This document shows, piece after piece, positions 50,331 through 59,474 of a stretch of 64,000 nt of DNA (position 1 is its first letter; each line of letters opens with the position of its first letter). The notes under the pieces are model-generated. The model made no database searches. It was given only the letters and a program-made list of their open reading frames with translations, and was not told where the DNA came from. The position numbers and the translations under genes were made by a program. The DNA lies in contig DATMER010000009.1 in NCBI GenBank assembly GCA_035556715.1, positions 7,446 through 71,445 of the forward strand, in the 5' to 3' direction. This DNA is from DATMER01 sp035556715. GTDB taxonomy: Bacteria; Acidobacteriota; Thermoanaerobaculia; Multivoradales; UBA5704.

Positions 50331-50573
50331 ATGACGTCGACCGAGCTTACCCGACGCGTCCTTGAGCTCCCTGCTGAGGAGCGCCGCACCCTTGTCGAGA
50401 CCCTTTGGGAGAGCCTTGAAGGGGAGGCGACCCGTCTTCCTCTTCACGATTGGCAGAAGAAGCTTCTCGACGAGCGCTTGGCGGAAGCAGACCGCGATCC
50501 TGGCGTTTGGGTCCCATCGGAAGAGGTCGAGCAGGAGATCTCCTCAGCCCTGGCAGCGCGCCGGCGCCGATGA
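50331..50573 (+). CDS. Addiction-module antitoxin (TIGR02574-type)
   Basis: 80 residues: LTRRVLELPAEERRTLVETL then WESLEGE and LDERLAEADRDPGVWVPSEE is the pattern of the small addiction-module component that precedes ParE/RelE toxins. Overlaps the next gene (ATGA). Intact, while the toxin is frameshifted. Confidence 0.8.
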   Translation: MTSTELTRRVLELPAEERRTLVETLWESLEGEATRLPLHDWQKKLLDERLAEADRDPGVWVPSEEVEQEISSALAARRRR

Positions 50574-50855
50574 AGCGCTGGTATCACCGTGAGGCTCGAA
50601 AGGAGCTTCACAAGGCCGTCCTCTGGTACGAGGACGAGAGGGAGGGGCTCGGCTCCGAGCTCTTGACCGCGGTCCAGGAGACGATCGAACGCATCGCCCA
50701 GAATCCGAGGCGCTTTCCCATTGTCTATCGGGACCTTCGGCAAGCCTTCGTCCCCCGGTTTCCTTACCTGGTCTTCTTCCGTCTCCAAGAAGGCACGCCT
50801 CGAGATCTTCGCGGTTTTCCACACGTCTCGAGAGCCGGATCTGGAAACAGCGTAG
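50570..50855 (+). pseudogene. ParE/RelE-like toxin with C-terminal frameshift
   Basis: MKRWYHREARKELHKAVLWY then EDEREGLGSELLTAV and RFPIVYRDLRQAFVPRFPYL is a standard ParE-type toxin to about residue 74. From about 50795 the family sequence continues only in another frame (RLEIFAVFHTSREPDLETA, stop at 50853-50855). As it stands the frame reads on to 50881 with a foreign end. The lost part includes the end of the last strand and catalytic/structural residues, so the toxin is probably inactive. A base-call error could give the same picture. Confidence 0.75.
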
Positions 50856-50911
50856 GGATCAGTGATCCTTATTGCGCTTGAACCTGTAATCAACACTCTC
50901 TTTCCAAGGCG

Positions 50912-52177
50912 ATGAACGACCAGGCGAAGCAGGTCCAGCGCACCTACCTGTTGCTGATGCTGCTGTCGACTTTGTCGGCGTCTCTCATCTGGGGGATCAA
51001 CACGCTTTTCCTTCTGGATGCCGGCCTCAGCAACGCCCAGGCCTTCGGCGCCAACGCGTTCTTCACGGTCGGACAGGTGATCTTCGAAGTGCCGACCGGG
51101 GTGGTGGCGGACACCTGGGGCAGGCGCACGTCCTATCTGCTGGGTGCCGCTACGCTGCTGGTTTCGACCTTGCTGTATCTTTTCATGTGGAAGGCCGATG
51201 CGCCGTTCTGGGGATGGGCGCTCGCCTCCATCCTGCTCGGCCTGGGATTCACCTTCTTCTCCGGAGCGACCGAGGCCTGGCTGGTCGACGCGCTTGCCTT
51301 CAGCGGGTTCGAGGGCAACCTGGAATCGGTGATGGGCAAGGGACAGATCGCGTCCGGCATTGCCATGCTGACCGGGTCGGTCGCGGGTGGATTCGTTGCT
51401 CAGCTCACCAATCTGGGTGTGCCCTACATCCTGCGGTCGATTCTGCTGGGCATCACCTTCGCGGCGGCCTTCTTCCTGATGAAGGATCTCGGTTTCAAAC
51501 CCGATCACAGCAAGGGAATGCTGAAAGAGGTGCGCCGGGTGCTGCGGTGTTCCCTGGACCATGGCTTGCGAAACCCTCCCGTGCGCTGGCTGATGCTGGC
51601 CCAGCCCTTCATCATGGGGGTCGGCATCTATGCCTTCTATGCCCTTCAGCCTTATCTGTTGCAGCTTTATGGCGACGAGCGCGCGTTCGGGATCGCCGGG
51701 CTGGCGGCTGCCATCGTCGCCGGGACCGAGATCGTCGCGGGATTGATCATCGTGCCGGTGCGCCGGCTGTTTGCCCGGCGCACGCATGCCCTGCTCTTTG
51801 CGACTATCGTCAGCACGGTCTGTCTGGCCCTCATCGGATGGACATCCACTTTCTGGGTGGCGATCGTGCTGCTGGTGATCCTGGAGCTGATCACGTCGCT
51901 CAGCCAGCCGATGCGGCAGGCCTATCTGAACGGCATCGTACCCTCGGCCCAGCGGGCGACGGTCCTCTCCTTCGACAACCTGATGGGATCGGCCGGCGGC
52001 GTGGTGATCCAGCCGGCGCTCGGACGTGCGGCCGATGTCTGGGGCTATGCGCGAACTTATGTGATCAGCGCCGTCATCCAGGCCGCGGCCATCCCCTTCG
52101 TGGTGCTGGCCCGGCGCGAGAACGCCCCTTCGGACCCGATCGAAGGCGACGAGCTTTCAGAGGCACCGAGCGCGTGA
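50912..52177 (+). CDS. MFS transporter
   Basis: 421 residues, 12 predicted helices. The loop between helices 2 and 3 has EVPTGVVADTWGRRTSYLLG (MFS motif G-x3-D-x2-G-R-R). The proximal half after helix 6 has a charged loop (FKPDHSKGMLKEVRRV). Likely a drug or small-molecule exporter; substrate unknown. Its stop overlaps the start of the sigma-factor gene (TGATG). Confidence 0.88.
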   Translation: MNDQAKQVQRTYLLLMLLSTLSASLIWGINTLFLLDAGLSNAQAFGANAFFTVGQVIFEVPTGVVADTWGRRTSYLLGAATLLVSTLLYLFMWKADAPFWGWALASILLGLGFTFFSGATEAWLVDALAFSGFEGNLESVMGKGQIASGIAMLTGSVAGGFVAQLTNLGVPYILRSILLGITFAAAFFLMKDLGFKPDHSKGMLKEVRRVLRCSLDHGLRNPPVRWLMLAQPFIMGVGIYAFYALQPYLLQLYGDERAFGIAGLAAAIVAGTEIVAGLIIVPVRRLFARRTHALLFATIVSTVCLALIGWTSTFWVAIVLLVILELITSLSQPMRQAYLNGIVPSAQRATVLSFDNLMGSAGGVVIQPALGRAADVWGYARTYVISAVIQAAAIPFVVLARRENAPSDPIEGDELSEAPSA

Positions 52178-53430
52178 TGGCTTCCAACACCCATCGCGCG
52201 ATCGACGCGGTCTGGAGGATCGAGTCGGCCAGGCTCATCGCCGGTCTCGCGCGGATCGTGCGCGACGTCGGTCTTGCCGAGGAGCTTGCGCAGGACGCTC
52301 TCGTTGCGGCACTCGAGCAATGGCCGGAGTCGGGCATCCCGCGCAATCCGGGCGCCTGGCTCATGGGCATCGCGAAGCATCGCGCGATCGATCAGTTGCG
52401 CAGGAGAGCTCTGCTCCAGCGCAAGCACGAGGAGCTCGGCTACGAGATCGAGCGCGAGGAGGCGGCTCCGGACCCCATCGACGCGATCGACGACGACATC
52501 GGCGACGATCTGCTGCGCCTCGTGTTCATCGCCTGCCATCCGGTCCTCTCGACCGAGGCGCGGGTTGCGCTCACGCTCCGCCTGATCGGAGGTCTGACGA
52601 CCGAGGAGATCGCGCGCGCCTTCCTCGTCCCGGAGCCGACCATCGCCCAGCGCATCGTCCGGGCCAAGCGGACCCTCTCCGAGGCGCGCGTTCCTTTCGA
52701 GGTCCCCCGCGGACCGGAGCGCGCCTCCCGTCTTTCGTCGGTGCTCGAAGTCATCTACCTCGTCTTCAACGAGGGCTACTCGGCGACCGCCGGCGACGAC
52801 TGGCTGCGGCCTGAGCTCTGCGAGGATGCGCTGCGCCTGGGCCGCATCCTCGCCGGGCTCGTTCCGAAGGAGCCGGAGGTCCACGGTCTCGTCGCGCTGA
52901 TGGAGATCCAGGCGTCGCGCTCCAAGGCCCGGACCGGTCCCTCGGGAGAGCCCATCCTGCTCCTCGATCAGAACCGCGCGCGCTGGGACCGGCTCCTCAT
53001 CCATCGTGGCCTCGCGGCGCTCGAACGTGCCGAAAAGCTCGGCGGCGCAGAGGGTCCGTACGCTCTCCAGGCTGCGATCGCCGCCTGTCACGCGCGAGCG
53101 CTCACTCCGGAAGCAACGGACTGGGCGCGAATCGCGGAGCTATACGGGACGCTCGCCCGCGTCACGCCATCCCCCGTCGTGGAGCTGAATCGCGCGGTCG
53201 CGGTCGGGATGGCCTCCGGTCCCCAGGCGGGCCTCGAGATCGCCGACGCTCTGACCTCGGAGCCATCTCTAGAGCGCTACCATCTCCTGCCGAGCGTGCG
53301 CGGAGACCTGCTTGCGAAGCTCGGCCGCTTCGACGAAGCGCGGGCGGAGATCGAGCGCGCGGCATCCCTCACACGAAACGCGCGGGAGCGCGATCTGCTT
53401 CTGAAGCGTGCCGCAGCGATCAGCCCGTGA
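52177..53430 (+). CDS. ECF RNA polymerase sigma factor, ECF42-like with C-terminal TPR-like domain
   Basis: 417 residues from ATG 52177. Region 2: ESARLIAGLARIVRDVGLAE then ELAQDALVAALEQWP and NPGAWLMGIAKHRAIDQLRR. Region 4: LTTEEIARAFLVPEPTIAQR IVRAKRTL. The C-terminal 200 residues (RLSSVLEVIYLVFNEGYSAT, LLIHRGLAALERAEKLGG, VELNRAVAVGMASGPQAGLE) are the helical domain of this ECF group. These sigma factors usually sit by DGPF-domain (YCII-like) genes; none is seen, and an MFS gene overlaps instead. Overlaps the convergent phosphatase by 11 bases. Confidence 0.88.
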   Translation: MASNTHRAIDAVWRIESARLIAGLARIVRDVGLAEELAQDALVAALEQWPESGIPRNPGAWLMGIAKHRAIDQLRRRALLQRKHEELGYEIEREEAAPDPIDAIDDDIGDDLLRLVFIACHPVLSTEARVALTLRLIGGLTTEEIARAFLVPEPTIAQRIVRAKRTLSEARVPFEVPRGPERASRLSSVLEVIYLVFNEGYSATAGDDWLRPELCEDALRLGRILAGLVPKEPEVHGLVALMEIQASRSKARTGPSGEPILLLDQNRARWDRLLIHRGLAALERAEKLGGAEGPYALQAAIAACHARALTPEATDWARIAELYGTLARVTPSPVVELNRAVAVGMASGPQAGLEIADALTSEPSLERYHLLPSVRGDLLAKLGRFDEARAEIERAASLTRNARERDLLLKRAAAISP

Positions 53431-55462
53431 CGCGGACCACGACGAAAGTGATGTCGTCGTCCTGTTCCCGCTCGCCGCGCCAGGCTGTCACCCAGGAGAG
53501 GAGCCGCTCGACGAGCTCGCGGGCAGGCAGGCTCACCGAGGCGCGGAAGGCGTCGGCCAGTCTCTCGTAACCAAGGTTATTGTCGCCGGGGTCGAGCTGC
53601 TCGGCGAAACCATCGCTGGCAAACAGCAGGGTGTCGCCCGGGTTGAGAGGGATGCTGCTTTCGTTCCAGGCTCCGGAAAGCCGTGAGCCGACCGGACGCC
53701 CTCCTGTACCCAGCTCTTCGATCTCGCCGCTGCCTGCGCGATGGATCAGCACCGGCGGCATTCCGGCCGAGCAGACTGTGACCGAGCCGGGCGTGATGCG
53801 GGCGAGCGCCAAGCACATGTGGAATGGCCTGACCTGCATCTCGCGCAGCACGCGGTCGCACTCGGCGAGCACGGCAGGCAGGCTCTCCCCTCCGCCGAGC
53901 GTCGAGAAGAGCGCCTTGACCGCCGTGACCATGATCCCCGCTGCCACGCCGTGCCCGGTGGCATCGCCGAAAGCCACCACGAGGCTGCCGTCGGAGGCGA
54001 CGCGAAAATCATAATAATCGCCGCCCACCTCGCTCGCCGGGACCATCACCGCGGCGGTCTCCAGCCCCTCCACCACGGGCAGCGCCGAGGGGAGCATCGA
54101 CAACTGGAGCGTCCGCGCCGCGTCGATCTCCGAGGACTTGCGGGCGTTCTCGGCTTCCAGCCGGACCCGGAGCATCTCCTGCTCGTGCGCCGCACGCTCC
54201 TGGCCGAGCACCTGCTCCGACAGCGCCTTCACCTCTTCGAGGCGGCGTTCGAGATGGCGGCTGGTCCCGGCGAACCTGCGGGCGAGAAAGAGGGACATGG
54301 TGATGGCGAGAGCGAGGACGATGAACGGAACAAGGTTGCCTTCGACGATCGGAGGAAAATACCCCTGGATGATCAGGAGCTGAAGCGCAAAGATGGCGAT
54401 GACGACCGCAGAACCGACGAGCAGGATCCTGGAGCCTTCCACCGGCACCGTCCTGCCGGTCCTCTCCACGCGGATGATCTCGAGAAGCATCAGGAAAAAG
54501 TACGTGTACCAGATCCAATAGAGCGGAGCGCTCGGTGGGAGGAAGAAGGCCAGCGGCATCAGGGCCAGGCCTAACGCCGCAAAGGCGATCCAGGTGAGGG
54601 GGAAGGTCCGGAGCCGCAGCGCGAAATGGGTGAGGAGGCCGAAGAAGATCACGGCCAGGGCGCCGCAGACGATGAGACGGTTGGCCAGAGCAAACGTGGC
54701 CTCGCTCGTGGTCCGAATCAGGATGCGCTCGGAGAGAAAGATCGCTGAGAAGGCGGCCAGGCTCAGGGCGTGAAAAAGGTTTTCCCGGACCTTGGGATAG
54801 GACAGGAAGATCGCCAGATGAAACAGGGCGAGGAACGCCGTGAGGAACATCGGCACCAGGTTGAAGATGGCCAGCCGCGTACCGAAGCTCCGCTCGGCGG
54901 CAATCTTGGCGGCAATCACGACCGCCTCGGCATCCATCGCCTCGATGGTAAGGTGAAAACCGGTATTTCCGCGATGGCGGACCGCCAGAACGTGATCGGG
55001 CCGGGGCGAGAAGGTCACCTGTCTCCAGATTCCGCCCGTGAGCCGGCCGCCGACCGCCGTGGCCATCAGGGGCGCGCCGTCGAGAAAGACATGGGTCTCA
55101 CCGGGAGTCATGACCCGGATCACCACGGGCTTTCCCCACAGCGCGGGATCGATGAGCAGGTGCCGGCGAAACCATCCGGTTCCCGGCCAGCCCCCGCGGG
55201 GGAGCTTTCCGTCCGGCGTCAGGAGCGGGTCGACCAGCTCCCAACCCTTGTCAACCAAGAGGGGATCGGCCCATCGCGGATCGTCGCCGGGGTGATACCG
55301 CCAGGCAAAGACCAGATTGACTACTCCCTGCTCGGCGAGCATCTCCGCCGTGATCCGCGCCGGGGCCGGTTCCTGTCCATGCGCGGCGGCGGAGGCCCCC
55401 AGAAGAACAGCAAGGATGGCAGCGTGGTACAGGGCTTGTCGGAGCATGTTGTCCCCGGCCAT
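53420..55462 (-). CDS. Membrane-bound SpoIIE-type serine phosphatase (PP2C) with 7TM sensor
   Basis: 680 residues from ATG 55462 (ATG 55447 is five codons later). Signal peptide (AILAVLLGASAAAHG), an extracytoplasmic beta-rich domain (residues about 35-200), seven membrane helices (about 205-430, 7TMR-like), a coiled coil (RHLERRLEEVKALSEQVLGQ) and a SpoIIE phosphatase domain from about 475: PASEVGGDYYDFRV, VAFGDATGHGVAAGIMVTAV, GDTLLFASDGFAE and DDDITFVVVRV with the metal-binding Asp residues. Probably relays an external cue to an anti-sigma-factor antagonist; no partner is adjacent. Confidence 0.88.
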   Translation of the reverse strand: MAGDNMLRQALYHAAILAVLLGASAAAHGQEPAPARITAEMLAEQGVVNLVFAWRYHPGDDPRWADPLLVDKGWELVDPLLTPDGKLPRGGWPGTGWFRRHLLIDPALWGKPVVIRVMTPGETHVFLDGAPLMATAVGGRLTGGIWRQVTFSPRPDHVLAVRHRGNTGFHLTIEAMDAEAVVIAAKIAAERSFGTRLAIFNLVPMFLTAFLALFHLAIFLSYPKVRENLFHALSLAAFSAIFLSERILIRTTSEATFALANRLIVCGALAVIFFGLLTHFALRLRTFPLTWIAFAALGLALMPLAFFLPPSAPLYWIWYTYFFLMLLEIIRVERTGRTVPVEGSRILLVGSAVVIAIFALQLLIIQGYFPPIVEGNLVPFIVLALAITMSLFLARRFAGTSRHLERRLEEVKALSEQVLGQERAAHEQEMLRVRLEAENARKSSEIDAARTLQLSMLPSALPVVEGLETAAVMVPASEVGGDYYDFRVASDGSLVVAFGDATGHGVAAGIMVTAVKALFSTLGGGESLPAVLAECDRVLREMQVRPFHMCLALARITPGSVTVCSAGMPPVLIHRAGSGEIEELGTGGRPVGSRLSGAWNESSIPLNPGDTLLFASDGFAEQLDPGDNNLGYERLADAFRASVSLPARELVERLLSWVTAWRGEREQDDDITFVVVRVTG

Positions 55463-55635
55463 TCTACGTGACCCACGGTCCAAGGTTTTCGCTATACTGG
55501 TTCTTGGCGCAGAGGGCGCCACCCGTCCGCGGAAAGGACCGAGTCCACCTCGCAGATCTTGGAAGACGGTTCGCACGAACCTCCTTTTCCGCCCGATGCC
55601 AGCGGACCCGGGCAGCAACACGAAGGAGGTCCGTC

Positions 55636-56877
55636 ATGCCCGACCGTCACTTTCCCGTCCGCCCCGACCTGGAACAGCTCAGGCACCAGGCGAAGGATCT
55701 GCTCCGCGCCATCCGGCGGGGCGATCCGTCCGCGGTCTCGGAGCTGGAAAAGCATCATCCGGAACCACCCGAGAGTGCGAAGCTGGCCGACGCGCAGCTC
55801 GCCCTAGCTCGGAGCTATGGCCTCCCGAGCTGGCCGCGGCTCGTGCTCGCCTGCCGAATGACCGATGCGATCTGGCGGGATGATGTGAACGCTGTCCGCG
55901 AGTTGGTGTTGAAACATCCGCGGCTGCTGCACGAAGACGCGCGCGGGCTGAAAAGCAACTGGGGGCCGCCGATGTCGTATGCCGCGAACCTCGGCCGCGA
56001 CCGGATCATCGCGATGCTCCGCGGCCTGGGCGCCACCGATCTGCAGCACGCTTTCGACCGGGCGTGCCTGCAAGGACGGCTCGACACCGCCCGGCAGCTC
56101 TACGCCATGGGCGCCCGACCGGTGATCGATTCGATCATGGGTCCGGCCGAGACGCAGAACGGCGCCGGCATGGAGCTCCTGATCGAGATGGGAGCCGCGA
56201 TCGGCGACGAGCACGGCAACCGTCTCGCGCCGGTCGCGATGGTTCTCCAGACGTACAGCCGCAATCCTGAAGGAAAGCACCGCTGCCTCGAGCTGCTCGC
56301 CAGGCAGGGCATCGATCTTCCGGATACTCCCACGATGGCGGTCCACCGCGGACGGACCGATCTGCTCGAAGAGCATCTGCGCCGAGATCCCGGTCTGCTT
56401 TCGAGAACCTTTTCCCACCGGGAGATCTATCCCCCCGAGCTGGGCTGCCACAAGGACGAATCGCTGGCGCTGCACGGCACGCCGCTGGCCGGGACGACGC
56501 TGCTGCACCTGTGCGTCGACTTAGACGAGATCGAGATCGCGAGCTGGTTGATCGATCGCGGGGCCGATCCGAATGGAAAAGCGGAGGTCGATGCCGACGG
56601 CTTCGGCGGGCATACTCCCCTGTTTGGCTGCGTCGTGTCGCAGGCGTACCGCGCCGGCCTGCGGAGGGACGACTTCCTCGCCCGCCTGCTGCTCGACCAC
56701 GGCGCCGATCCGAACGCTCGCGCTTCGTTGCGGAAACGGCTCCGGTTCGTCGCCGATGAATCGATGCACGAGTACCGCGACGTCACCCCGCTCTCCTGGG
56801 GCCGGCGGTTTCACGATCAGGACTGGGTGAGCAGGCCCGCGATGCGATTGATCGCCGAGCGCGGTGGACAAGAGTAA
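55636..56877 (+). CDS. Ankyrin-repeat protein
   Basis: 413 residues from ATG 55636 with AAGGAGGT upstream. The N-terminal 60 residues (LRHQAKDLLRAIRRGDPSAV) resemble a short helical cap, and several ankyrin-type repeats follow: AVRELVLKHPRLLHEDARG, GRLDTARQLYAMGARPV, GTTLLHLCVDLDEIEIASWL and ARLLLDHGADPNARA. Cytoplasmic, no signal. Probable protein-binding scaffold with unknown partner. Confidence 0.85.
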   Translation: MPDRHFPVRPDLEQLRHQAKDLLRAIRRGDPSAVSELEKHHPEPPESAKLADAQLALARSYGLPSWPRLVLACRMTDAIWRDDVNAVRELVLKHPRLLHEDARGLKSNWGPPMSYAANLGRDRIIAMLRGLGATDLQHAFDRACLQGRLDTARQLYAMGARPVIDSIMGPAETQNGAGMELLIEMGAAIGDEHGNRLAPVAMVLQTYSRNPEGKHRCLELLARQGIDLPDTPTMAVHRGRTDLLEEHLRRDPGLLSRTFSHREIYPPELGCHKDESLALHGTPLAGTTLLHLCVDLDEIEIASWLIDRGADPNGKAEVDADGFGGHTPLFGCVVSQAYRAGLRRDDFLARLLLDHGADPNARASLRKRLRFVADESMHEYRDVTPLSWGRRFHDQDWVSRPAMRLIAERGGQE

Positions 56878-56881
56878 CAGT

Positions 56882-57496
56882 CTAGCCCCAGCGCAGCCCG
56901 GGTTCCCCCGCCTCGTGGATTCCGAAGCGGTCCAGGACCCGGAGGGTGTAGTGGTCCAGGAAGCGGCCGAGATCCTCTCCGCCTATGTAGAAGGCCGGGA
57001 CCGGGGGGAGGAGGGTGGCTCCGGCGTGGTGGAGACGGCGCATGTTCTCCAGATGGATCAGGCTGTAGGGGGTCTCCCGGAAGCCGAGGACCAGCGGCCA
57101 GCTCTCCTTGAGGGCCACGGCTCCCGCCCGGTGGATCAGAGTCCGGGCCATGCCCGTGGCCAGGGCTCCAAGAGTGCCGGCGCTGCACGGCAGGATCGCC
57201 GTGCCCTTCAAACGGTAGGAGCCCGAGGCGATGGGGGCGTCCAGGTCGTTGTCCCGGTGAAGGACCAGCTTCTCCTTCCCCGCGGGGGAGAGACCGGCGG
57301 CGTCCGCCAGGTCGGCCGCGCCGGTGCGGTCCGGTCCCAACTCGTGGCGCAGCACCTGGCTCGCCCCGGCCGAGACCACCAGGTGGATGCGCTCGATCTC
57401 CGGGTGCTCCGCCAGCCGGCTCAGGACGTGACGGGGGAGGAGCATCCCGGATGCGCCGGTGACCAGGAGTGCGATCCGGTGAGGCACGCCCGGCAT
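56882..57496 (-). CDS. ubiX: Flavin prenyltransferase
   Basis: 204 residues. IALLVTGASGMLLPRHVLSR is the FMN-binding start; later DAPIASGSYRLKGTAILPCS, TLGALATGMARTLIHRAG, LVLGFRETPYSLIHLENMRR and FYIGGEDLGRFLDHYTLRVL fit the family. It makes prenylated FMN for UbiD-type decarboxylases, needed in menaquinone synthesis. Convergent with the ankyrin gene and five bases from the next gene stop. Confidence 0.92.
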   Translation of the reverse strand: MPGVPHRIALLVTGASGMLLPRHVLSRLAEHPEIERIHLVVSAGASQVLRHELGPDRTGAADLADAAGLSPAGKEKLVLHRDNDLDAPIASGSYRLKGTAILPCSAGTLGALATGMARTLIHRAGAVALKESWPLVLGFRETPYSLIHLENMRRLHHAGATLLPPVPAFYIGGEDLGRFLDHYTLRVLDRFGIHEAGEPGLRWG

Positions 57497-57500
57497 CGTA

Positions 57501-57842
57501 TCAGCCCGCGCCCGGCTCGCGCCGGCTCAGCTCCTCGCGCAACGCCTCCCGCACCACGGCCCGGAGATCCTCCCGGGTCAGCACCAGGCCGGGCGGCGGA
57601 GGGGGGTCGGGACGGTACACTCCATACGCCTCGAGCAGGAGCTCCACCGGATCGAACCCGAGCGCCCGCCCGAGCATGGCCAGGTGCCGGAGCCGCAGCT
57701 CCGTCCGGCCGCGGACGAGATTGCCGATCGTTCCGTGGCCCAGGTTCAGCTCCCGCTCCAGGTCTCTGTGAGAGCGGCGGGAGAGGCGCACCCTCTCCCG
57801 GATGAGCTCGAGCAGCCGCAAGCTTTCAGAATCGTTCGCCAT
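57501..57842 (-). CDS. XRE-type transcriptional regulator
   Basis: 113 residues from ATG 57842. Helix-turn-helix at about residues 15-70: LIRERVRLSRRSHRDLEREL then NLGHGTIGNLVRGRTELRLR. The C-terminus is Pro-rich then helical (LTREDLRAVVREALREELSR). Stops four bases from the ubiX start, so the two are in one operon. The large minus-strand ORF that encloses it is a shadow of the M16 gene. Confidence 0.8.
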   Translation of the reverse strand: MANDSESLRLLELIRERVRLSRRSHRDLERELNLGHGTIGNLVRGRTELRLRHLAMLGRALGFDPVELLLEAYGVYRPDPPPPPGLVLTREDLRAVVREALREELSRREPGAG

Positions 57843-58079
57843 GACGGACGGATTGTATTCCGGGAACCGGCGCGGATTGCAGTTGCCGGGTGCGGAGATT
57901 TGTTCGCCAATGGCGAACTTCCCTCGCCGGTCCCTGGCGTACCCGCCCGCCGGATCTGTATGATGGGAATCCCCCGAAGGGGGCATCGAGTTTCCCCCCT
58001 TGAAGCGCCCGCTTCGCGCGGGCCTGCCGAACCGACGCACGTTTCGGACCTGGAACCAGACGAAAGGAGGCTCTCCATC

Positions 58080-59474
58080 GTGTCCGTCCGCACCACTCTT
58101 GCCCTGGGGCTGCTCGCCCTGGTGGCCGTGAGCGCCGCGGCACCCGCCGCCGCGCAGCAATCCGGGGACATCTTCCCCTACAAGGTCCACGAGACCACCC
58201 TCGAGAACGGGATGCAGATCCTCGTGATCCCGTACGACAGCCCGGGCACGGTGGCGTACTACACCATCGTGCGCACCGGCTCCCGCGACGAGGTCGAGGC
58301 GGGCCACAGCGGCTTCGCCCACTTCTTCGAGCACATGATGTTCCGCGGGACCGACAAGTACTCGCAGGAGCAGTACAACGACCTGCTCAAGCGCATGGGC
58401 GCCGACTCCAACGCCTACACGTCCGACGACCAGACGGTCTACCACATCGTCGGACCGGCGAGCGAGCTGGGCACCATGATGGACATGGAGTCCGACCGCT
58501 TCAAGAACCTGAAGTACGGCGAGGACGGGTTCCGTACCGAGGCCCTCGCCGTGCTCGGCGAGTACAACAAGAGCGTGTCGAACCCGTTCCTCCCCATGTA
58601 CGAAAAGGTGCGGGACCTGGCCTTCCAGAAGCACACCTACAAGCACACGACCATCGGCTTCCTGGACGACATCAAGGCCATGCCGGGCTACTACCAGTAC
58701 AGCCTGGGCTTCTTCAACCGCTTCTACCGGCCGGAGAACGTCACGCTCGCGGTCGTGGGTGACGCCCAGCCCGACAAGGTCTTCGCCATGGCGAAGCAGT
58801 ACTACGGCGACTGGAAGAAGGGTTACCAGGCGCCCAAGGTCGAAGCCGAGCCGCCGCAGACCGAGGCCAAGAAGGCGCACATCGACTGGCCCAGCCCGAC
58901 CCGGCCCTACTTCATGGCCGCCTACCGCATGCCCGCCTTCAGCACCGACAACACCGACTCGGCCGCCCTCGGCCTCATCGGGCAGCTCCTGTTCAGCGAC
59001 TCCGCTCCCCTCTACCAGGAGCTGGTGGTGGAGAAGCAGTGGGTCGACTTCATCCAGGGGGACGCGGATTTCCACCGCGACCCGTACCTCTTCATGTACT
59101 TCGCCCGGGTCAAGTCCGAGGACCTGGTTCCGAAGGTGAAGGAGACCGTCGACCGCTACGTGGCGGAGCTCGCCCAGAAGCCGGCGGACCCGAAGCGTCT
59201 CGACCGCATCAAGTCGCACCTCCGCTACGCCTTCGCCCTGGGGCTCGACACGCCCGACGCGGTCGCCAACCAGGCCGCCAACGCCATCGCGACGGCCGGC
59301 GACCTGGGCGCCATCAACCGTCTCTACAAGCAGTACGAGAAGGTCACGCCGGCCGACATCCAGCGGGTCGCCCGCGAGATCTTCCGGCAGCAGAACGAGA
59401 CCTTCGTCACCCTTTCGCATAAGGCGACGGAGCAGCCCGCGGCCGGTGGGACCCAGGGAGGCAACCATGACTGA
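58080..59474 (+). CDS. Zinc peptidase, M16 family (catalytic)
   Basis: 464 residues from GTG 58080, chosen for AAAGGAGG upstream and a signal peptide (LALGLLALVAVSAAAPAAAQ). The inverted zinc motif HFFEHMMF (HxxEH) and the third ligand in ALAVLGEYNKS are intact. Secreted or periplasmic. The downstream second M16 gene, overlapping by eight bases, encodes the usual non-catalytic partner, so they would form a heterodimer. Confidence 0.92.
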   Translation: MSVRTTLALGLLALVAVSAAAPAAAQQSGDIFPYKVHETTLENGMQILVIPYDSPGTVAYYTIVRTGSRDEVEAGHSGFAHFFEHMMFRGTDKYSQEQYNDLLKRMGADSNAYTSDDQTVYHIVGPASELGTMMDMESDRFKNLKYGEDGFRTEALAVLGEYNKSVSNPFLPMYEKVRDLAFQKHTYKHTTIGFLDDIKAMPGYYQYSLGFFNRFYRPENVTLAVVGDAQPDKVFAMAKQYYGDWKKGYQAPKVEAEPPQTEAKKAHIDWPSPTRPYFMAAYRMPAFSTDNTDSAALGLIGQLLFSDSAPLYQELVVEKQWVDFIQGDADFHRDPYLFMYFARVKSEDLVPKVKETVDRYVAELAQKPADPKRLDRIKSHLRYAFALGLDTPDAVANQAANAIATAGDLGAINRLYKQYEKVTPADIQRVAREIFRQQNETFVTLSHKATEQPAAGGTQGGNHD

